The notes under the pieces were generated by a model. The model was not told the origin of the DNA. It made no database searches and worked only from the letters and a program-made list of their open reading frames with translations. A DNA stretch of 64,000 nucleotides from Actinoplanes italicus (GTDB lineage Bacteria; Actinomycetota; Actinomycetes; Mycobacteriales; Micromonosporaceae). Both the position numbers and the translations under genes were made by a program. Below are positions 1-9,424 of this stretch, one piece after another (positions within the stretch are counted from its first letter, which is position 1; every line of letters starts with the position of its first letter). The stretch lies in assembly GCF_003001815.1 (NCBI RefSeq), contig NZ_PVMZ01000003.1, forward strand, positions 558,001-622,000. The letters run 5' to 3'.

Positions 1-759
1 GCGCTGCCGTCGTCCGGTGTCGCGGTCCTGAACGCGGACGACCCGCTGGTGGCCGCCATGGCGTCGCGTACCTCCGCCTCCGTGGTCCTGGTCGGGTCGA
101 CCGGGTCGCTCACCGCCTCGGACGTCACGCTCGACGCGGCCGGTCGTGCGTCGTACACCCTCTCCGACGGTTCCCGGACCGGCGTCGTCCGGCTCGCCGT
201 GGCCGGCGAGCACCAGGTCGCGAACACCCTCGCCGCCGGTGCCGTGGCGCTGGCGGCCGGGATGACCTTCGAGGAGCTGGTCGTCGCACTCGGCGAGGTC
301 GGCATCGCCTCCGAGCGCCGGATGGACGTCTTCACCCGGCCCGACGGCGTCACGGTCGTCGACGACTCGTACAACGCCAATCCGTCCTCGACCTCGGCCG
401 CCCTGCGGGCGCTGGCCGCGATGGGTGAGGGCAGACGCACCACCGCCGTCCTCGGCTTCATGGCCGAGCTCGGTGAGCACGAGGTGTCCGGACACGCTGA
501 GGTCGGCCGGCTCGCCGCCGAGCTGGGCGTGGACCGGCTGATCGCGGTGACCGGCAAGGCGGGTCCGATCCTGGACGGCGCGGCCGGAGTGGACGGGTGG
601 CGGGGTACGGGGCTCCTCGCCGCAGACCAGGCCGCCGCGATCGAGATTCTGCAAGCGGACCTGCGCGCCGACGACGTCGTGCTGGTCAAGGGTTCCCGCT
701 ACCGCACATGGGATGTCGCCGACTGGCTGCGGCACCCCGAGGAGGTTCAGCCCACGTGA
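1..759 (+). CDS. murF: UDP-MurNAc-tripeptide--D-alanyl-D-alanine ligase, 5' truncated by window edge
   Basis: This is the C-terminal 252 residues of MurF, the cytoplasmic ATP-dependent ligase that adds D-Ala-D-Ala to the UDP-MurNAc tripeptide. The frame is open from base 1, so the N-terminal substrate domain and the P-loop lie outside the window. Visible are the stretch [11 protein letters not shown], the central-domain segment [13 protein letters not shown], typical of MurF, and a Rossmann-like C-terminal domain containing [11 protein letters not shown]. The stop overlaps the mraY start (GTGA), implying coupled translation. Family identity is secure from the DDSYNANP motif and from mraY directly downstream. 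Confidence 0.95.
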   Translation, partial: ALPSSGVAVLNADDPLVAAMASRTSASVVLVGSTGSLTASDVTLDAAGRASYTLSDGSRTGVVRLAVAGEHQVANTLAAGAVALAAGMTFEELVVALGEVGIASERRMDVFTRPDGVTVVDDSYNANPSSTSAALRALAAMGEGRRTTAVLGFMAELGEHEVSGHAEVGRLAAELGVDRLIAVTGKAGPILDGAAGVDGWRGTGLLAADQAAAIEILQADLRADDVVLVKGSRYRTWDVADWLRHPEEVQPT

Positions 760-1874
760 GGGCAGTCATCGTCGCGGCCGCGGTCGCCTTTCTCATCTCG
801 CTCTTCGGTACGCCCCTCGCGATCCGGGTCTTCTCGGCGCTTAAGGCCGGCCAGCCGATCCGGACCATCGGCCCGCAGACCCACCTGGGCAAGCGGGGCA
901 CCCCCACGATGGGCGGCGTGGCGTTCATCCTCGCCACCCTGTTCGCGTACGCCGCCGGGCACCTGGCGCTGACCACCCTCCCGGAGCGGCAGATCGCCCA
1001 GGAGAAGCCGACCATGACCGCGCTGGTCCTGCTCGGTCTCTTCGTGTTCTGCGGCGCGGTCGGCTTCATGGATGACTTCCTCAAGGTGCGCAAGCGCAAC
1101 TCGGACGGTCTCAGCGCCAAGGGCAAGCTCCTCGGACAGCTGGTGATCGGCACCGTGTTCGGTATCGCCGCGCTGTACTTCCCGAGCACCAACGGCCAGA
1201 CCGTGGCCAGCGAGAAGATCTCGTTCATCCGCGACGTGAGCTGGCTGGACGTCGGCAAGGTCGGCTCGGTCATGGTGTTCGTCTTCGTGATCATGGCGAT
1301 GTCGAACGGCGTGAACCTCACCGACGGCCTCGACGGTCTCGCCACCGGCGCGTCGATCCTGGTCCTCGGCGCCTACTCGCTGATCGGCTTCTGGCAGTAC
1401 CGGCACTGGTGCGGTGACAACGACTACGTCGGTGACCCCGGCTCGTCGACCGCGCTGCACTGTTATCAGGTCCGGGACCCACTGGAGATCGCGATGATCG
1501 CGGCGGCCGCGGCCGCGGCCTGTGTCGGCTTCCTCTGGTGGAACACGAACCCGGCCCGGATCTTCATGGGCGACACCGGCGCGCTGGCGCTGGGCGGCCT
1601 GATCGGCGGACTCGCCGTGGCCACCCGGACCACGCTGCTCTCGGTCATCATCGGCGGCCTCTTCGTGATCATCACGATGTCCGTGGTCATCCAGATCATC
1701 TCGTTCAAGACCACCGGCAAGCGGGTCTTCCGGATGTCACCGTTGCAGCACCACTTCGAGCTGGCCGGATGGAGCGAGGTCAACATCGTGGTCCGGTTCT
1801 GGATCATCGCGGGCATCTGCGCCGCGATCGGTCTGGGCCTGTTCTACAGCGAGCACCTGGCGGTCATGGGCTGA
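756..1874 (+). CDS. mraY: phospho-N-acetylmuramoyl-pentapeptide transferase
   Basis: MraY (372 residues) transfers phospho-MurNAc-pentapeptide to undecaprenyl phosphate at the inner face of the membrane, making lipid I. The polytopic protein carries the family motifs MDDFLK (aspartate pair and lysine), [22 protein letters not shown] and [11 protein letters not shown] near the C-terminus. A hydrophilic loop between membrane segments around residues 205-235 contains two cysteines. The GTG start at 756 overlaps the murF stop; an in-frame upstream extension overlaps murF fully and is not credible. It is followed by a strong hairpin rather than by murD, which is the usual next gene in actinobacteria. 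Confidence 0.96.
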   Translation: MRAVIVAAAVAFLISLFGTPLAIRVFSALKAGQPIRTIGPQTHLGKRGTPTMGGVAFILATLFAYAAGHLALTTLPERQIAQEKPTMTALVLLGLFVFCGAVGFMDDFLKVRKRNSDGLSAKGKLLGQLVIGTVFGIAALYFPSTNGQTVASEKISFIRDVSWLDVGKVGSVMVFVFVIMAMSNGVNLTDGLDGLATGASILVLGAYSLIGFWQYRHWCGDNDYVGDPGSSTALHCYQVRDPLEIAMIAAAAAAACVGFLWWNTNPARIFMGDTGALALGGLIGGLAVATRTTLLSVIIGGLFVIITMSVVIQIISFKTTGKRVFRMSPLQHHFELAGWSEVNIVVRFWIIAGICAAIGLGLFYSEHLAVMG

Positions 1875-2183
1875 TCCCGGCCCGCGAGTCACCGAGGGGG
1901 TTGCGGCCGGCGGGCCGCAACCCCCTCGTGCATGAGGCCGGATGCCTTCCGGAATCCGCCGGTACGGCCAATCCGCCCCGTGAGGCGCCGGTCCCTTCTT
2001 AGGCTGTGGTCGGACTGTGACGATCCCGTCGGATCGTGCTTCGCCGAGATGACCCGGCCGCGCTGCACGTTGTCCTACCTGCGTCAGTCGTGAACCCCTT
2101 GCTCGCCCGATGGTCGGGCGCGGGACGGGGGGCGACCGCGGCCACCGGTCCTCGGACTTGCAACCGCAGAGGATGGAACAGCA
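1875..2183 (+). other. intergenic region between mraY and the collagen-like gene
   Basis: This 309-base gap holds the terminator-like hairpin at 1893-1928, a short perfect palindrome (ACGATCC, four bases, GGATCGT; 2020-2037) that could be an operator, and a purine-rich Shine-Dalgarno (AGAGGA) just before the ATG at 2184. No murD remnant is recognisable in any frame; the gap is far too short for the gene of roughly 1.4 kb. Confidence 0.6.
1893..1928 (+). terminator. strong hairpin after mraY
   Basis: Perfect 16-bp stem (1893-1908 with 1913-1928) closed by a four-base loop, 19 bases after the mraY stop. No T-tract follows, which is common for actinobacterial terminators. It would separate murF-mraY transcription from the collagen-like gene. 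Confidence 0.8.
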
Positions 2184-2993
2184 ATGAGGACACGTGTCCT
2201 ACTCGCCTCGGCCGGAGCCGTGGGCATCGCCCTGGCGACCGCAACCGTGGCGTCCGGCGCGGGCCTGGCCAACGCGAACACCGGTGCGTCGGCCGTGGTG
2301 CCGCCCGCTCCGGTCGCCGTACCGGCCGACATCAGAGCCTGCATCAACCGGCAGACCGGCGCGATGCGCTGGGTGCCTCTCAGCACGACCCGCTGCCCTT
2401 CGGGGGAGCGACTCATTGAATGGGACGAGATCGGTCCGAAGGGTGCCACCGGGGCCAGAGGTGTGGCCGGCCCTGCCGGCCCTGCCGGTGCTGCCGGCCC
2501 GGCAGGACCCGAGGGTTCTGAAGGTCCGCGAGGCATGCCGGGACCGGCGGGTTCCGCTGGACCTGCGGGTTCCGCTGGACCTGCGGGTTCCGCCGGGCCC
2601 GCGGGCTCGGCCGGGCCCGCGGGCCCGTCCGGCCCAGCGGGAAGCGTGGGGGCCCAGGGCGCACCCGGGCAGATGGGTGCGCCGGGTCCGTCCGGTCCTC
2701 CCGGTCCGTCGGGTTCTCCAGGTCCGTCCGGTCCTCCAGGTCCGTCGGGCTCTCCAGGTCCGTCCGGTTCTCCAGGTCCTGAGGGCCCGTCCGGTCCTCC
2801 CGGTTCTCCGGGTCCTGAAGGTCCGTCCGGTCCTCCCGGTTCTCCGGGTCCCGAGGGTCCGTCCGGTTCTCCGGGTCCTGAGGGTCCGTCCGGTTCTCCG
2901 GGTCCTGAGGGTCCGTCCGGTCCTCCCGGCCCTGAGGGTCCGTCCGGTCCTCCCGGCCCTGAAGGACCGCCCGGTCCTCCGGGTACCCCATGA
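2184..2993 (+). CDS. secreted collagen-like (Gly-X-Y repeat) protein
   Basis: This 269-residue protein begins with a signal peptide (MRTRVLL followed by an Ala/Gly-rich hydrophobic stretch to about residue 29). Residues 48-81 form a short module with two cysteines (ACINRQTG ... TTRCPSGER), a type I recall in front of many actinobacterial collagen-like repeats. From residue 84 to the end the chain is unbroken Gly-X-Y, about 62 triplets, largely variants of [12 protein letters not shown], which should form a triple-helical rod. No C-terminal sorting motif or transmembrane anchor is visible, so it is probably secreted. The gene sits where murD is expected and is flanked by hairpins on both sides. 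The length of the repeat probably varies between strains because the DNA repeat is highly self-similar. Function unknown; matrix or adhesion is only a guess. Confidence 0.85.
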   Translation: MRTRVLLASAGAVGIALATATVASGAGLANANTGASAVVPPAPVAVPADIRACINRQTGAMRWVPLSTTRCPSGERLIEWDEIGPKGATGARGVAGPAGPAGAAGPAGPEGSEGPRGMPGPAGSAGPAGSAGPAGSAGPAGSAGPAGPSGPAGSVGAQGAPGQMGAPGPSGPPGPSGSPGPSGPPGPSGSPGPSGSPGPEGPSGPPGSPGPEGPSGPPGSPGPEGPSGSPGPEGPSGSPGPEGPSGPPGPEGPSGPPGPEGPPGPPGTP

Positions 2994-3090
2994 ACGGACG
3001 TCCGGTGAGGCGACATTCATGGACCTCTGTGCCGGATCGGTCGGGTCGTAACCACCGCATGCGCTGATCCGCACGGGAAGTTTCTCCGTG

Positions 3091-3121
3091 GGGCCGGCGG
3101 ACCGGATGTGTCCGCCGGCCC
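3091..3121 (+). terminator. strong hairpin after the collagen-like gene
   Basis: Perfect 12-bp GC stem (3091-3102 with 3110-3121) with a seven-base loop, about 100 bases after the collagen-like stop and 80 bases before ftsW. With the 1893-1928 hairpin it isolates the collagen-like gene as its own transcription unit; ftsW must then have its own promoter between 3122 and 3201. Confidence 0.75.
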
Positions 3122-3201
3122 GTGGCGTACATGACAATTGCGGATGCGACACGCCATCGACGGTGTGCGTCCATGTGTGGACATCGGACGATGATGGGGG
3201 T

Positions 3202-4629
3202 ATGGCGGACGACCGTTCTCAAATGGCCCGCCCGTCACTGAGCCGGCAGCTCCTGCCCGCGGTGCACGGGCTGCTGGCCAGACCCCTGTCGTCGTACTAC
3301 CTGTTGATCGCCAGCTGCGGCCTGCTGCTGATGATCGGGCTGACCATGGTCTTCTCGGCCACCAGCGTGAAGGCCTACGCGAAGACCGGAAACGCCTTCA
3401 CCGAGATCAGCAGCCAGGCCGTGTACGCGCTGCTCGGCCTGGTCGCGTTCTGGATCTTCCAACGGCTGCCCGCGGTGACCCTGCGAGCCATCAGCAAGGT
3501 CGTGCTGGGTGTCGCGATCGTGCTGCTCACCCTGCTGGCCACGATCAGCGGTCTCGCCTCGATCGATGTGCTCGACCCGAAGGACCCGCACATCGGCCCG
3601 ATCGCGGCCGATCTGAACTGGTTGTTGATCGGGTCGTTCAGCATCCAGCCCGGCGAGCTGGCCAAGCTCGGCATCGTGCTCTGGGGCGCCGACATGATCG
3701 CCCGCAAGGGGCCGAACCTGGGTCACTGGCGTGAGCTGGCCATGCCGCTCTTCCCAGTCGTCGGCCTGCTCTTCATCCTGGTCGGGTACAACGACCTGGG
3801 CACCATGCTGGTGCTGCTGGCGCTGATCGTCGGCCTGCTCTGGGCGGCCGGTGTCCGGCTGCGGGTGTTCGGCGCGCTGGGCGTGCTGGGCCTGGCCGGT
3901 GTCGGCCTGCTGATCGCGGCCGCCTCCCGCGGCGCGGGTTCCGGTGCGGCCGAGGCGGAGAACTACCGATGGCGCCGTCTGACCTCCTTCCTGGAACCGC
4001 TGGAGCAGTGCGACACCTCCAGCCCGGCCGGTGAGTACTGCTATCAGTTGATCCAGGGCCGCTCGGCGATCTTCGAGGGCGGCTGGTTCGGCGTCGGCCT
4101 GGGGGAGAGCGCCCTGAAGTGGGGCTGGGTGCCGGAGGCCGGTAACGACTTCATCTTCGCGATCGTCGCCGAGGAACTCGGGGTGGTCGGCTGCAGCGTG
4201 GTGCTGGCTCTGCTCTCGGTGCTGGCGTACACCGGCTTCCGGATCGCCCGCCGGGTCGGCGACCCGTTCCGTCGTCTCGCCGCCACCGCGATCACCACCT
4301 GGCTGGTCGCGCAGGCCGTGATCAACATGGGCGGCGTGGTCGGTCTGCTGCCCATCACGGGCCTGCCGTTGCCGTTCATCTCCGCTGGTGGCACCGCCCT
4401 TGTGGTGACCATGGCGGCGGTCGGCATCCTGGCGTCGTTCGCCCGCGCGGAGCCCGAGGCGTCGCGAGCCCTGAACGCCCGTCCGACGCCTCGATGGGTA
4501 CGGCTAGTCTGGGCCCCGCTGCCGCCGCTCCCCCCGCCGCGGCGGCCGGGTGAACAGCGTGCCGGTGCCCCGAAGAAGGCGTCCGGTGCCAAGCCGCCCG
4601 CGGGCGTGGGGGAGGGAAGGAGACGGTGA
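3202..4629 (+). CDS. ftsW: SEDS-family peptidoglycan glycosyltransferase FtsW
   Basis: FtsW (475 residues) is the membrane glycosyltransferase that polymerises septal glycan with its partner class B penicillin-binding protein. Around ten hydrophobic segments are visible, beginning with SSYYLLIASCGLLLMIGLTMVFS. The SEDS signatures NMGGVVGLLPITGLPLPFIS and GGTALVVTMAAVGIL occur near residues 375-415, and AEELGVVGC near 325. The C-terminus is a basic, proline-rich cytoplasmic tail. The ATG at 3202 follows GGGGG closely; longer in-frame starts add a non-hydrophobic lead and are unlikely. Its TGA overlaps the murG ATG. A RodA paralogue is the alternative, but position between mraY and murG favours FtsW. 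Confidence 0.93.
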   Translation: MADDRSQMARPSLSRQLLPAVHGLLARPLSSYYLLIASCGLLLMIGLTMVFSATSVKAYAKTGNAFTEISSQAVYALLGLVAFWIFQRLPAVTLRAISKVVLGVAIVLLTLLATISGLASIDVLDPKDPHIGPIAADLNWLLIGSFSIQPGELAKLGIVLWGADMIARKGPNLGHWRELAMPLFPVVGLLFILVGYNDLGTMLVLLALIVGLLWAAGVRLRVFGALGVLGLAGVGLLIAAASRGAGSGAAEAENYRWRRLTSFLEPLEQCDTSSPAGEYCYQLIQGRSAIFEGGWFGVGLGESALKWGWVPEAGNDFIFAIVAEELGVVGCSVVLALLSVLAYTGFRIARRVGDPFRRLAATAITTWLVAQAVINMGGVVGLLPITGLPLPFISAGGTALVVTMAAVGILASFARAEPEASRALNARPTPRWVRLVWAPLPPLPPPRRPGEQRAGAPKKASGAKPPAGVGEGRRR

Positions 4630-5732
4630 TGGGTCCGCTGCGGTCGGTCGTGCTCGCCGGAGGAGGCACCGGCGGTCACATCTATCCGCTGCTCGCCTTC
4701 GCCGACGCGCTGCGACGCCACTTCCCGGACATCCGGATCACCACCCTGGGCAGCCCCAAGGGCATGGAGAACGAGCTGATCCCGGCGGCCGGTTACGACC
4801 TGAGGGTCATTCCGGCCTTCCAGCTTCCCCGGACGCTCAACCTCGATCTGCTGCGCACGCCGGACCGGATGTACAAGTCCGCGCACGCGGCCGGCGAGAT
4901 CATCGACGAGGTGCAGGCCGAGGTGGTCGTCGGCTTCGGCGGGTACGTGTCGGTGCCGGCCTACCTGGCCGCGTGGCGCCGTGAGATGCCGATCGTGATC
5001 CACGAGGTGAACGTGCCGGCCGGCGTCGCGAACCGGATGGGCATGAAGTTCACCAAGCGGGTCGCCGTCGGCTTCCCGCACCAGCTGGAGCAGGCCGAGG
5101 CACTGCGCAACGCCCGGCTGGTCGGCGTGCCACTACGCACCGGGATCACCCAGATGGACCGGCCCGCGCTGCGCCCGCAGGCGCTCTACCACTTCGGGCT
5201 GCGCCCGGACCTGCCGGTGCTGTTCGTCTCCGGCGGATCTTCGGGCGCCCGCACGATCAACCTGGCGGTGGCCGCGGCGGCCAAGCGGCTCGCGCACGCC
5301 GGCATCCAGGTGCTGCACGTGCAGGGCGGGCGCAACGACCCGTTCGACGTGCCGAAGGATCTTCCGGTCCCCTATGTGGTGGTGCCCTACCTGTCCGACA
5401 TGCAGCTCGGCTACGCTGCCGCCGACCTGATGCTCTGCCGCGGCGGGGCGATCACGGTGGCCGAGACGACCGCGCTCGGCATGCCGGCGATCTACGTGCC
5501 GTACCCGTTCAGCAACCAGGAGCAGCGCCGCAACGCGCTGCCCGTGGTCGAGTCCGGGGGCGGCATGCTCGTCGACAACAGCGAGCTGACGCCGGAGTGG
5601 ATCGAGAACAACATCATCCCGCTGGCCAGGGACCGGCAGCGGCTCGCCGCGATGGGCAGTGCCGCGGCCCGGTACGGCCGTCGTGACGGTGACGAGCAAT
5701 TGCTGCGCTTCGTTCTCGAAGCGGTGAGCTGA
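4629..5732 (+). CDS. murG: undecaprenyldiphospho-muramoylpentapeptide beta-N-acetylglucosaminyltransferase
   Basis: MurG (367 residues) adds GlcNAc to lipid I to form lipid II at the inner membrane face. The GT-B signatures are clear: the N-terminal glycine-rich loop GGGTGGHIYPLLAF, the segment HEVNVPAGVANR, and the UDP-GlcNAc site RGGAITVAETTALGMPAI followed by YPFSNQEQRRNA. The ATG at 4629 has AAGGAG six bases upstream; a GTG three bases earlier is possible. Start and ftsW stop overlap (TGATG). Confidence 0.96.
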   Translation: MGPLRSVVLAGGGTGGHIYPLLAFADALRRHFPDIRITTLGSPKGMENELIPAAGYDLRVIPAFQLPRTLNLDLLRTPDRMYKSAHAAGEIIDEVQAEVVVGFGGYVSVPAYLAAWRREMPIVIHEVNVPAGVANRMGMKFTKRVAVGFPHQLEQAEALRNARLVGVPLRTGITQMDRPALRPQALYHFGLRPDLPVLFVSGGSSGARTINLAVAAAAKRLAHAGIQVLHVQGGRNDPFDVPKDLPVPYVVVPYLSDMQLGYAAADLMLCRGGAITVAETTALGMPAIYVPYPFSNQEQRRNALPVVESGGGMLVDNSELTPEWIENNIIPLARDRQRLAAMGSAAARYGRRDGDEQLLRFVLEAVS

Positions 5733-5758
5733 GTGAGCTTTATCGAGGGAGTGGAACT

Positions 5759-7195
5759 GTGAACACGGCGGAGCTGACGCCGGCCGGTGAGATGACCGCC
5801 GAGGACCTGGGCAGTGTGCACCTGATCGGGATCGGTGGGGTCGGCATGGCCGGCCTGGCCCGGCTCCTGCTCACCCGGGGTGTGCCGGTCTCCGGTAGCG
5901 AGCTGCGCGAGTGGCCGGCCCTGGCCGCCCTGCGCGCGCTCGGCGGCACCATCCACATGGCGCATGAGGCGTCCAACCTCGACGGCGTGGACACGGTGGT
6001 CTACTCGACCGCGATCCCGCAGGACCACCCGGAGATGGTGGAGGCGCGCCGCCGCGGGCTGCGCGTGCTGCACCGCTCGGAGGCGCTGGCCGCGGCCATG
6101 ACGGACCGGAAGACGATTGCGGTGGCCGGCACCCACGGCAAGACCACCACCACCTCGATCATGACGGTGATCCTTCAGCACGCCGGGCAGGATCCGTCGT
6201 TCGTGATCGGCGGTGAGATGTCGGCCGCCGGGTCGAACGGGCACCACGGCACCGGTCCGCACTTCGTGGCCGAGGCCGACGAGCACGACCGGACGTTCCT
6301 GATCTATCGGCCGCACGTCGCGATCATCACCAACATCGAGGGCGACCACCTCAACAACTGGGGCGACCTGGAGACGCTGAAGGCCGGGTTCCTCGAGTTC
6401 GGCGGTCTGTCCGACGGGTTCGTGGTGACCTGCGCGGACGGTCCGGGCACCGAGGAACTCGTCGAGGGCTTGAAATCCCAGGGCAAGACCTTCTACACGT
6501 ACGGCGAGTCGCCCGGCTCTGACCTGCGGATCTTCGACATCGTCTCCTCGGCGAGCGGCGTACGTTACCGGGCGGAGCTGCACGGGCAGCCGCTCGGCGA
6601 GATCAAGCTGGCGCTGCCCGGCGCCCACAACGCGCTGAACAGCGCGGCCACCGTGCTGACCGCATTGAAGCTGGGCGTCGAGCTCACCAAGGTGACCGAG
6701 GCCCTGGAGTCCTTCCCGGGGGTGCGGCGCCGCTTCGAGCGCAAGGGCATCGCCGCCGGCGTCCGGGTGTACGACGAGTACGCCTACCACCCGACCTCGG
6801 TCAAGGCGGCGCTGCGCACGCTGCGCGAGGTGGCCGGGGACGGGCGCCTGCTGGTGGTCTTCCAGCCGTACCGCGTCTACCGGACCCGTGACCTGGAGGC
6901 CGACCTGGCCGAGGGCCTGGCGGTCGCCGACGAGGTGATCTGCATGGAGGTCTTCGGTCCGGGGGAGACCCGAGGTCCGGGGGAGGGCGGCCGGTCGCTG
7001 ACCGCCGCGATCGACCTGCCCGCCGACCGCAAGGTCTTCGTGCCGGACTGGGAGGACGTGCCGGCCGAGGTGGTCCGGCGCAGCCGTCCCGGTGACGTGG
7101 TGGTGACGATGGGCGCCCCGCCGATCTCGCTGATGGGCGACGAGCTGCTGTCCGCTCTGGCCGAGGCCGACCACCGCCCGGACCTGGTGGGCTGA
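5759..7195 (+). CDS. murC: UDP-N-acetylmuramate--L-alanine ligase (divergent C-terminal motifs)
   Basis: MurC (478 residues) ligates L-Ala to UDP-MurNAc, the first peptide-forming step. It has the N-terminal Rossmann motif GIGGVGMAGLA, the P-loop VAGTHGKTTTTS (near residue 125) and EADEHDRTFL. In the C-terminal half the usual DDY-x-HHP motif reads DEYAYHP (residues 339-345) and the usual FQPH-x-YSRT reads FQPYRVYRT, so two histidine positions are tyrosines. I believe close relatives share this form, but cannot check. GTG start at 5759 with GAGGGAG upstream. It lies 26 bases after murG and 5 before ftsQ. Confidence 0.93.
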   Translation: MNTAELTPAGEMTAEDLGSVHLIGIGGVGMAGLARLLLTRGVPVSGSELREWPALAALRALGGTIHMAHEASNLDGVDTVVYSTAIPQDHPEMVEARRRGLRVLHRSEALAAAMTDRKTIAVAGTHGKTTTTSIMTVILQHAGQDPSFVIGGEMSAAGSNGHHGTGPHFVAEADEHDRTFLIYRPHVAIITNIEGDHLNNWGDLETLKAGFLEFGGLSDGFVVTCADGPGTEELVEGLKSQGKTFYTYGESPGSDLRIFDIVSSASGVRYRAELHGQPLGEIKLALPGAHNALNSAATVLTALKLGVELTKVTEALESFPGVRRRFERKGIAAGVRVYDEYAYHPTSVKAALRTLREVAGDGRLLVVFQPYRVYRTRDLEADLAEGLAVADEVICMEVFGPGETRGPGEGGRSLTAAIDLPADRKVFVPDWEDVPAEVVRRSRPGDVVVTMGAPPISLMGDELLSALAEADHRPDLVG

Positions 7196-7200
7196 CGCCG

Positions 7201-7968
7201 GTGGCCGGCGGGGGCACGCGCAACTGGCGGCTGGTCCGGGCCGACACGGACGCCGTACCGCCGTCGGCCCGGCGTTTCATGGCCCGGGCCCGGCAGCGGC
7301 GTCTGCGTGCCGCCATGCCCTGGCTGATCGGTGCCGGTGTGCTGCTGGTCGCGGGCGGGCTGGCCTGGGTGGTCTACGGCACCTCGGTCTTCGGGGTCCG
7401 TGACGTCCGGGTGGTCGGCGCCGTCACCCTGACCGCGGACGAGATCCGCTCCGCCGCGGCCGTGGAGCCGCTCAGGCCGCTCGCACGCGTCGATCTGGAC
7501 GGTGTCGGCGCGCGGGTCCGCGGCCTGCCGGCTGTGGACCGTGTGCTGGTCCGGCGCAGCTGGCCGTCGGCCGTGGTGGTCGAGGTCGTGGAGCGCACCG
7601 CGGTGGCCGCGGTGCCCGCGCAGGACCGGTTCCTGCTGATCGACGACGAGGGCGTGCCGTTCCGGGCGGTGGCCACTGTGCCGGAAGGGCTGCCGCTGGC
7701 CCGGCTCGCCACCCCGGGCGCCGGCGACGGGAACACCGGCTCGGCCCTGACCGTGCTGGCCGCGCTCAGCGAGGAACTGCGCGATCAGCTGGTGGCCATC
7801 TCGGTGCCCTCACCGGTGCAGATCCGCCTCGAGTTGCGCAAGGGGCGCGTGGTCATCTGGGGTGACGACACCAAGAGCGAACGCAAGAGCACCGTCGCGA
7901 CCGTGCTGCTCAAGCAGAAGGGCGACGAGATCGATGTGAGCGCTGTGAAAGTGGTGACCATTCGCTGA
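7201..7968 (+). CDS. ftsQ: cell division protein FtsQ
   Basis: FtsQ (255 residues) is a bitopic divisome protein linking early and late components. After a basic cytoplasmic tail of about 35 residues comes one membrane segment (WLIGAGVLLVAGGLAWVVYG), then a POTRA domain starting at VRDVRVVGAVTLTADEI and an FtsQ-type beta domain with SWPSAVVVEVVERTAVA. The GTG start at 7201 lies 5 bases after murC. Position between murC and ftsZ is the standard one. Confidence 0.93.
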   Translation: MAGGGTRNWRLVRADTDAVPPSARRFMARARQRRLRAAMPWLIGAGVLLVAGGLAWVVYGTSVFGVRDVRVVGAVTLTADEIRSAAAVEPLRPLARVDLDGVGARVRGLPAVDRVLVRRSWPSAVVVEVVERTAVAAVPAQDRFLLIDDEGVPFRAVATVPEGLPLARLATPGAGDGNTGSALTVLAALSEELRDQLVAISVPSPVQIRLELRKGRVVIWGDDTKSERKSTVATVLLKQKGDEIDVSAVKVVTIR

Positions 7969-8124
7969 CCATGCGGTTAATCGGACAAAGCGTGATGAAC
8001 GCAATAAAAGGTTCAAGGTTACGGGTGAGTCGGATACTCACCTCCTAAGCGCTCGCGACACGCCGCCCGGGGTCTTTGGTTGCGGCGGCATGTCCGCATA
8101 CGTTGCGTCGAGAGGTTCGACTGG

Positions 8125-8153
8125 TTGACATAACTCTGAACCTCTAGTAGAGG
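8125..8153 (+). promoter_or_regulatory. candidate ftsZ promoter
   Basis: TTGACA (8125-8130) is followed after 17 bases by TAGAGG (8148-8153); an overlapping TAGTAG (8145-8150) is a second -10 choice. It lies about 110 bases before the ftsZ ATG in the 294-base ftsQ-ftsZ gap, which also holds a 7-bp hairpin at 8024-8042 (GGTGAGT / ACTCACC). A dedicated ftsZ promoter here is typical of actinomycetes. Confidence 0.45.
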
Positions 8154-8262
8154 GTGAGGGTTTCCTCGCCCTCCCTTGTAGGACAGCGGATGTCGAAGTG
8201 CGGTTCCCGGGACCGCAGGGGCCGTCGACATCCGCCAACCCCGGAAGGGAAGGCTGAGCCCG

Positions 8263-9390
8263 ATGACACCTCCGCACAACTACCTCGCGGTCATCAAGGT
8301 CGTCGGCATCGGCGGTGGCGGCGTGAACGCTGTCAACCGCATGATCGAAGTTGGGCTCAAGGGTGTGGAGTTCATCGCGATCAACACCGATGCCCAGGCA
8401 TTGTTGATGAGCGACGCCGACGTCAAGCTGGACGTCGGCCGGGAACTCACCCGTGGCCTGGGCGCCGGCGCCCAGCCCGAGGTCGGCAAGAACGCCGCCG
8501 AGGACCACCGGGACGAGATCGAAGAGGTGCTCAAGGGCGCCGACATGGTCTTCGTCACCTGTGGCGAGGGCGGCGGTACCGGCACCGGCGGCGCGCCCGT
8601 GGTCGCCAACATCGCGCGCAAGCTGGGCGCCCTCACGATCGGCGTGGTGACGCGACCGTTCAACTTCGAGGGCAAGCGGCGCCAGGTGCAGGCCGAGGCC
8701 GGCATCGACGAGCTGCGCAACCAGTGCGACACCCTGATCGTGATCCCGAACGACCGGCTGCTCGCGCTCGGCGACCGCGGCATCAGCATGATGGACGCGT
8801 TCCGTCAGGCCGACCAGGTGCTGCTCTCCGGCGTCCAGGGCATCACCGACCTGATCACCACGCCGGGTCTGATCAACCTGGACTTCGCTGACGTGAAGAG
8901 CGTCATGAGCAACGCCGGCAGCGCCCTCATGGGCATCGGCAGCGCCCGTGGCGACAACCGCGCGGTCGAGGCCGCCGAGAAGGCGATCTCCAGCCCGCTG
9001 CTGGAGCAGAGCATGGACGGCGCCCGCGGCGTGCTGCTCTCCATCGCCGGCGGCTCGGACCTCGGCCTCTTCGAGATCAACGACGCGGCGCAGCTGGTGA
9101 CCGATGCGGCCCACCCGGACGCGAACATCATCTTCGGTGCGGTCATCGACGACGCTCTCGGTGACGAGGTGCGGGTCACCGTGATCGCGGCCGGCTTCGA
9201 CGCGGGTGCGCCCGCCTACCGGCCGTCCGAGCCGGCCCGCAAGGTGCCGGCGCCGTCGACCGGGAGCCACCTGCCCCCGGTCCCGGCCACGCCGGTCGCC
9301 CCGCCCCCGTCGACGACCACCCCGCCGCCGCGCAGCCGGGTGCTCTTCGACGACGTCGACGTGCCGGACTTCCTCAAGAACGGCTCGTGA
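8263..9390 (+). CDS. ftsZ: cell division GTPase FtsZ
   Basis: FtsZ (375 residues) is the tubulin-like GTPase that forms the cytokinetic ring. It has the N-terminal [16 protein letters not shown], the GTP loop [10 protein letters not shown] (about residues 103-112), NFEGKRR, the T7-loop segment [11 protein letters not shown], a proline-rich linker and the conserved C-terminal peptide DVDVPDFLK that binds SepF and other partners. The ATG at 8263 is preceded by a purine-rich GGAAGGGAAGG site. The next gene is yggS 34 bases on; the pgeF/ylmD gene often found between them is absent. Confidence 0.98.
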   Translation: MTPPHNYLAVIKVVGIGGGGVNAVNRMIEVGLKGVEFIAINTDAQALLMSDADVKLDVGRELTRGLGAGAQPEVGKNAAEDHRDEIEEVLKGADMVFVTCGEGGGTGTGGAPVVANIARKLGALTIGVVTRPFNFEGKRRQVQAEAGIDELRNQCDTLIVIPNDRLLALGDRGISMMDAFRQADQVLLSGVQGITDLITTPGLINLDFADVKSVMSNAGSALMGIGSARGDNRAVEAAEKAISSPLLEQSMDGARGVLLSIAGGSDLGLFEINDAAQLVTDAAHPDANIIFGAVIDDALGDEVRVTVIAAGFDAGAPAYRPSEPARKVPAPSTGSHLPPVPATPVAPPPSTTTPPPRSRVLFDDVDVPDFLKNGS

Positions 9391-9424
9391 CGCTTTCTCC
9401 CGTACCCCCGAAAAAGGTTGAAAT

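Noticed and set aside
2084..3152. Several long open frames on both strands over the collagen-like gene
   Set aside because: They arise because the Gly-X-Y repeat DNA has no stops in several frames; only the plus frame at 2184 has a signal peptide, ribosome site and sensible composition.
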